This document shows positions 7,724 through 11,225 of a DNA stretch of 11,225 nt, in pieces. Numbering within the stretch: the stretch's first letter is position 1; every line of letters starts with the position of its first letter. Origin of the DNA: Euperipatoides rowelli (taxonomy: Eukaryota; Onychophora; Udeonychophora; Euonychophora; Peripatopsidae); assembly GCA_003024985.2 (NCBI GenBank), contig PXIH01S0004177.1; one strand, 5' to 3'. The position numbers and the translations under genes were made by a program. The notes beneath the pieces were generated by a model that searched no databases, was not told the origin of the DNA, and saw nothing but the letters and a program-made list of their open reading frames with translations.

Positions 7724-9127
7724 GTGAGTATTCTTTTATTTCATTTCTTTCATAAATTTAATATCTGAAGGTAAAGCACTTTTGTTTGTTCCATGTTGTT
7801 AACACTCAGAGTCTAAATGTTATGTGATGTAAACAATTATGTCAAGAGTGTGATTGGTTAGCTATATCACATGTATGGAAAATATTATATATCTAAAAAT
7901 TAATACTTGTATGATGTGGCTGGCCAAATAAGCATGACAAGTGATGGGTGATGTGACAAAATTACCATATTTAATCTTTTTCTTAAGAGTTTTAGCATTT
8001 TAATTTTATATGCTAATTAAGTTCTAACAGTCCATAATATTGTATTATGGGTAATCCTCATTTAATATTTGTTTGATTTTAATTTATTTAGCATATGGCA
8101 AACATCATCTACATGTTAGGTATCATCGCAAATCACATCTCTAACAACATCATAAACAAGTTATAATTAACACAAATATTCAAATTGTTGATATAGTCAA
8201 TCAGCTTTGGGGTCCCAAACAAGAAAATCCTCAATACTATGCTCTCAGGTTACATCTTGAGTAATATGATGCATACTCTGGCTTGAAACACGACAATCAC
8301 ACTGTGGGGATGATATCACACCCATTTATAAAAAAAAAGTCAGTACATCTACCACAATGAGATTTCATTCTATTAAGTTATGTCCATATTTTACAATGTA
8401 GATCAAACCCTGGGGTATTTTAAGGTATTGTGGTTGTGATTTTTTCCAACCATTTCTGCATCAAAATGTTCGCAAGTACAAACCAGTTTCAATTAAATGT
8501 TCCACATATGTAACTGGATGCCTTGGGTGAAGTCTATTAATTTTTATATCTTCTAGGTCTCCATGTATAGGTAATGTCTTATTTTAAAGAATTTTCTTTT
8601 ATTCTCCTATTAGAGTATTTGATCTCTCCAAATGAGGTGGAGCAATATGACCCAGAACAGGAAACAATAAACAGGGGTAGATTTTATGATTTCCGTTATG
8701 AGTCCCATTGTAATATTTAACTGTAAATCTTTTTAAGGGCTTTGCCCTCTAACCCCTAGCAGAACTCATCCCCTGCACTCTACTGATAAACTAACCCCTA
8801 GCCCAATTGTCTAATTTCGTTTGTTTAAAGTTGGCAAGTCTGGAGATAGGGCCCGCCATTTGTTTTTCCAATGGCCAATAATATAGTCAGGTCGACGCCG
8901 TTTCTAAACTTAACATGCTAAAAAAGTATTTTCCCATTTTCATCATTTTTAATATAAGAAATTGAGGAAAAATTGAGTTGACTAAAAACTAATTTGATTG
9001 ATTTTTTTTTTTACTTGTCAAATATTAAATTTATTTATTTTTAAAATGTTGGTCTAAAGTTCAAATAATTTATTTATTACCAATTTTATTCTTTTACTTT
9101 TCCTAACTTTATCTCTATTTATTTCAG
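7724..9127 (+). other. Intron 2: AT-rich, no established gene
   Basis: A 1404-bp intron runs from GTGAGT to TTTATTTCAG. Nothing in it can be called a gene. Weak items are a short perfect hairpin CCATAATA-ttg-TATTATGG at about 8032-8050, an open segment ending in ENPQYYALRLHLE at 8145-8261, an exon-like segment at 8614-8676 that would introduce a stop codon if spliced in, and a repeated CTAACCCCTAGC word at about 8751 and 8793. These are discussed as findings where relevant. Confidence 0.6.
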
Positions 9128-9418
9128 TCCCACCGGGCCCTCCTGAAATCAGAGGATATCAGGAAGGTGAAGTTGTCCGCATGGGAGACACTCTCGCCCT
9201 CATGTGTGTGTCTCGGGGTGGCAACCCTCTGGCACAACTTGTTTGGTATAAAAATAATAAAGAGATTGATTACTCCTATATTACAAGTGGTAATGAAGCC
9301 ATTAACAAGTATATGTTTCGTGTGGACTCTTCCGATAACAATGCAGTGTACCGATGTGAAGCCTCTTCTGTTGTCACACCAGAACCAATGATTACCTCTG
9401 TTAGACTAAACGTTAGAT
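9128..9418 (+). CDS. Exon: complete Ig domain 2
   Basis: The acceptor is TCTATTTATTTCAG ending at 9127 and the donor GTAAGACT at 9419, both phase 1. The split codon joins T from 7723 to TC, giving Phe. One exon encodes the whole 97-residue domain: linker FPPGPPEIRGY, B-strand cysteine C27 in ALMCVSRGGNP, core tryptophan W40 in LVWYKNN, F-strand motif D70-N-N-A-V-Y75-R-C77, and G strand TSVRLNVR. The GGNP-LAQLVWYKN segment is the strongest hint of the CD80-like C2-set domains of nephrin and Drosophila sns/hibris. No N-glycosylation sequon is present. The Met at residue 19 (base 9181) is internal to the domain and not a start. Confidence 0.92.
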
Positions 9419-10524
9419 GTAAGACTCTTTTATTTCCTATCATATGTATAATAAATATTTTTCAATTGATTATTGGGATTTGACTAGCCATTGCAAATGA
9501 CTTTCTCAGTTTATTGTATAGAAGTTATGAAATCATTGTATTTATTGTGGATATGTTGGAAAGTGTTGTGATGTTTTACACGATAACTCATTAATGCATG
9601 AGTTGTCAGATTTTTAGCTAGGCAAACCATCAGAAAAGTACTACTGAAGGACCAGCTAAGATGGCAATCTAGTATAGTTTAATCATTTGCTAATGGAATT
9701 GTCGTATGCACTTGACAATAAAGAGAATTTTGTCAACTGACAAATCTTAATATTTCAGTTGACAAATTTCTCTTTATTGTCATTCTGTTTTCGCACGTAC
9801 AATTTAAGTAGATTGTCCATTTCAATTATTTATAGTGTATCAATGTGGCTAATATTGGTTGATGTTGAGAATATATATATATAGTTAACTTCAGGTTGGT
9901 AAAATAAAGAAATGAAGGTAGGCTGAGCTTAAAGTCTAAACTGTTTATTAAACAGCAATGTAAATAAATAATACAAGAAAAGACGAAAACTCTTCTATAG
10001 ATTTACAATACCAGAAGGTTTTGTAAATACGTATGTTTGTAAAGGAATGTACATACGTTCATTAGAGATCAATGAATCAGATAGAGATTAACTTGTTGCT
10101 TTTATCTTCTTTCAAGCCATTTGATTGTTTCATAAAACAGCTGTGATATACAGTATATGTACAGTCACAAAAATTTTTATGAAGATCAAATTTAAAACTT
10201 CATTGCTATTATATGAATTTGCATTTCCTTTAAAACCAAATGTCTTACCTTATGTACAACTTCACACTTAAAAAAATCATTAAAATAATTATTATTTGCC
10301 AATATTTTCATCTCATCATTATTTATTTACTATTTTAAAAAAAAAAAAATTAACCTCTTATTGTTACTTTACAAAGTACAAAGATTGTTTCTTAGAGGAC
10401 TTAGTATTCAAATAACATGTAGCCAAACATAATTTTCTAAAAAAAAAAATGTCACTTGTTTATGCATTTTTTTTACCTTAAAATCTGAATATGAAACATA
10501 AACGTATTTCTTTTTTATTTCCAG
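9419..10524 (+). other. Intron 3: AT-rich, contains a foldback element
   Basis: A 1106-bp intron with donor GTAAGA and acceptor TTTTTTATTTCCAG. Apart from the 108-bp hairpin at 9697-9804 it contains an imperfect palindrome ACTCAT-taatgc-ATGAGT at about 9587-9604, an ATATATATATA run at about 9871, and several A- or T-homopolymers of nine or more bases (around 10337 and 10438). No coding segment was recognised. Confidence 0.6.
9697..9804. repeat. 108-bp foldback (hairpin) element in intron 3
   Basis: Inner arms 9713-9740 and 9755-9782 are reverse complements over 28 bases with one mismatch, around a 14-base loop. The arms begin TGACAATAAAGAGAA and end in GTCAACTGA. Outer bases also pair imperfectly (AATTGTCGTATGC at 9697 against GCACGTACAATT ending at 9804), with about six unpaired extra bases on the right side. 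The shape fits a tiny foldback MITE. An intronic microRNA-like hairpin is the alternative. Confidence 0.7.
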
Positions 10525-10824
10525 TTGCGCCTTCCAAAATATTAATTACTGGACATCAGAATGCAAAGGCTGGTGAGACGATTACTTTGACTTGTGTTAC
10601 TGATAAAAGCAACCCTCCCGCCAAGGTCACATGGGTTGTCAACGGACAGCCTGTCCGAGACTCCCCAAATACTGTCACCCCGGCGATTGATGGAGGGTTC
10701 ATTACAACAGCAAACACAACTCTAAGGCTCAACCATACCATGATGATGATGATGGTATCATGCTATGCAACCAATGAAGCTCTTGGACAAACCATCATTG
10801 AAACTGTGACCCTTAGTGTTCTGT
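10525..10824 (+). CDS. Exon: complete Ig domain 3 with a methionine run
   Basis: The acceptor is TTTTTTATTTCCAG ending at 10524 and the donor GTAAGTAT at 10825, both phase 1; the split codon is T plus TT, Phe. The 100-residue domain has linker FAPSKILITGH, first cysteine C24 in ITLTCVTDKSNPPAK, core tryptophan W37 in VTWVVNG, second cysteine C80 in VSCYATNEA, and G strand ETVTLSVL. Two N-glycosylation sequons, N64-T-T and N70-H-T, sit on the E-F side. Directly after NHT an (ATG)5 repeat gives five methionines (M73-M77), where many Ig domains have D-x-G-x-Y-x-C. The frame stays consistent across it to the donor, so this is not a frameshift. The ATG at 10491 lies in the intron and is not a start. 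The opposite-strand open frame at 10556-10741 is a shadow. Confidence 0.92.
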
Positions 10825-10932
10825 GTAAGTATGATACTATGTTGTATACTCTCCTACTTCATGAAATTTATTTATATAAGATTTTTGCTGATCGATCGAT
10901 TTCTACTCAACACAGATCATTTTCAAGATATA

Positions 10933-11187
10933 CATTGGATAATAGTAGAATTTAAAGTTTCCATACATTGAATGTGTTTACGGTAGATTTATAATAAATC
11001 GTTTAATAGTTGTAATGGTGGAGTTTTATTTAATTTGGGTTTTAAATTTTGAATAATGTCTTTTTATTCAAAGTTTAAAACCCAAAATAAGTAAAACTCC
11101 ACCATTACAATTATTACACGATTTATTATAAATTTACCATAAACACATTCTATATATGGAAACTTTAAATTCGACTATTATCTAATG
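10933..11187. repeat. 255-bp palindromic foldback element
   Basis: Arms 10933-11056 and 11064-11187 are reverse complements over 124 bases with about 11 mismatches and no net gaps, around a 7-base loop TGTCTTT. The arm starts CATTGGATAATAG on the left and its partner ends CTATTATCTAATG on the right. This is the form of a foldback MITE, non-coding and in the intron after the last exon seen. Its right end coincides exactly with the start of a hAT terminus at 11188, so the true right border may have been cut by that insertion. A TA precedes the left end (10931-10932). Confidence 0.9.
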
Positions 11188-11225
11188 CAGAGGTGCGCAA
11201 AGTGGAGGGCGCGCCCCCCTGGGGG
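11188..11225 (+). mobile_element. 5' terminus of a hAT (Charlie-like) element, running off the window
   Basis: CAGAGGTGCGCAAAGTGG at 11188 is a typical hAT terminal repeat of the CAGNGGTGCGCAAA type. A sharply GC-rich sequence GGGCGCGCCC and a G/C run follow, unlike the surrounding AT-rich DNA. This is a different family from the elements at 1124 and 3033. The preceding 8 bases, ATCTAATG (11180-11187), would be the left copy of the target duplication; the right copy lies outside. Only the end is visible, so whether it encodes a transposase is unknown. Confidence 0.7.

Larger units (their letters stand above)
5532..10824 (+). other. Partial gene: Ig-superfamily cell-adhesion receptor, nephrin/sns/hibris-like
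   Basis: Four exons separated by introns of 1874, 1404 and 1106 bp are joined in one frame. All splice sites are AG/GT and all introns are phase 1, so every exon length (150, 168, 291, 300) is a multiple of three. The product segment is 303 residues forming three tandem Ig domains. Members of the nephrin/sticks-and-stones/hibris group are single-pass membrane proteins with many such domains that mediate cell-cell recognition, in myoblast fusion and filtration slit formation for example. Assignment to that group rests on the CD80-like C2-set look, notably CVSRGGNPLAQLVWYKN in domain 2. Other multi-Ig proteins remain possible. No start, stop, signal peptide or membrane segment lies in the window. 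Confidence 0.75.

Noticed and set aside
9167-9391. 74-codon + strand frame overlapping exon 9128-9418 in another frame
   Set aside because: It is a shadow of the Ig-domain exon, whose own frame has the Cys/Trp/Cys pattern and matches the splice phases.
10556-10741. 61-codon minus-strand frame opposite exon 10525-10824
   Set aside because: It is a shadow of the coding strand with no independent support.

Overview
This is an AT-rich eukaryotic (animal) genomic window with three single N calls (about 1422, 2099, 3900), as in a draft assembly. It holds part of one spliced gene on the + strand. The rest is intron or upstream DNA full of decayed transposons and simple repeats. There is no bacterial-style coding, no RNA gene I can recognise and no CRISPR array. 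Multi-kilobase phase-1 introns, an immunoglobulin-superfamily product, and mariner and hAT relics point to an invertebrate metazoan. I cannot name the species.

The gene: four exons (5532-5681, 7556-7723, 9128-9418, 10525-10824) are bounded by canonical AG acceptors and GT donors, and every junction is phase 1. Together they encode three consecutive extracellular Ig domains of 106, 97 and 100 residues. Each domain has the paired cysteines and the core tryptophan, and each starts with a Phe-Pro/Ala-Pro linker. The first domain is split by an intron and the other two are single exons. The style best fits the nephrin / sticks-and-stones / hibris group of adhesion receptors with CD80-like C2-set domains, but that is a family-level inference. 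Signal peptide, other domains, transmembrane segment, start and stop are outside the window.

Upstream part (1-5531): mostly non-coding. At 649-1890 lies a mariner-type transposon relic with terminal inverted repeats, a TA duplication and a recognisable but frameshifted, internally deleted transposase. A 433-bp non-autonomous hAT element with a perfect 8-bp target duplication is inserted inside it. A second copy of the same hAT family, in opposite orientation and also with a perfect 8-bp duplication, sits inside a long GATA-type microsatellite at about 2697-3690. G-rich tracts and a possible retroposon tail follow.

Intronic part: intron 1 carries a 35-bp minisatellite of about 33 units with an internal higher-order duplication, plus one stray inverted unit. 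Intron 3 carries a 108-bp foldback. The intron after the last exon carries a 255-bp near-perfect palindrome directly abutting the terminus of another hAT element, which runs off the end.

I found no convincing undescribed biological system. The most distinctive items are the precisely readable nested insertion, the minisatellite, and a methionine run from an ATG trinucleotide repeat placed where an Ig domain normally has its D-x-G-x-Y-x-C motif.
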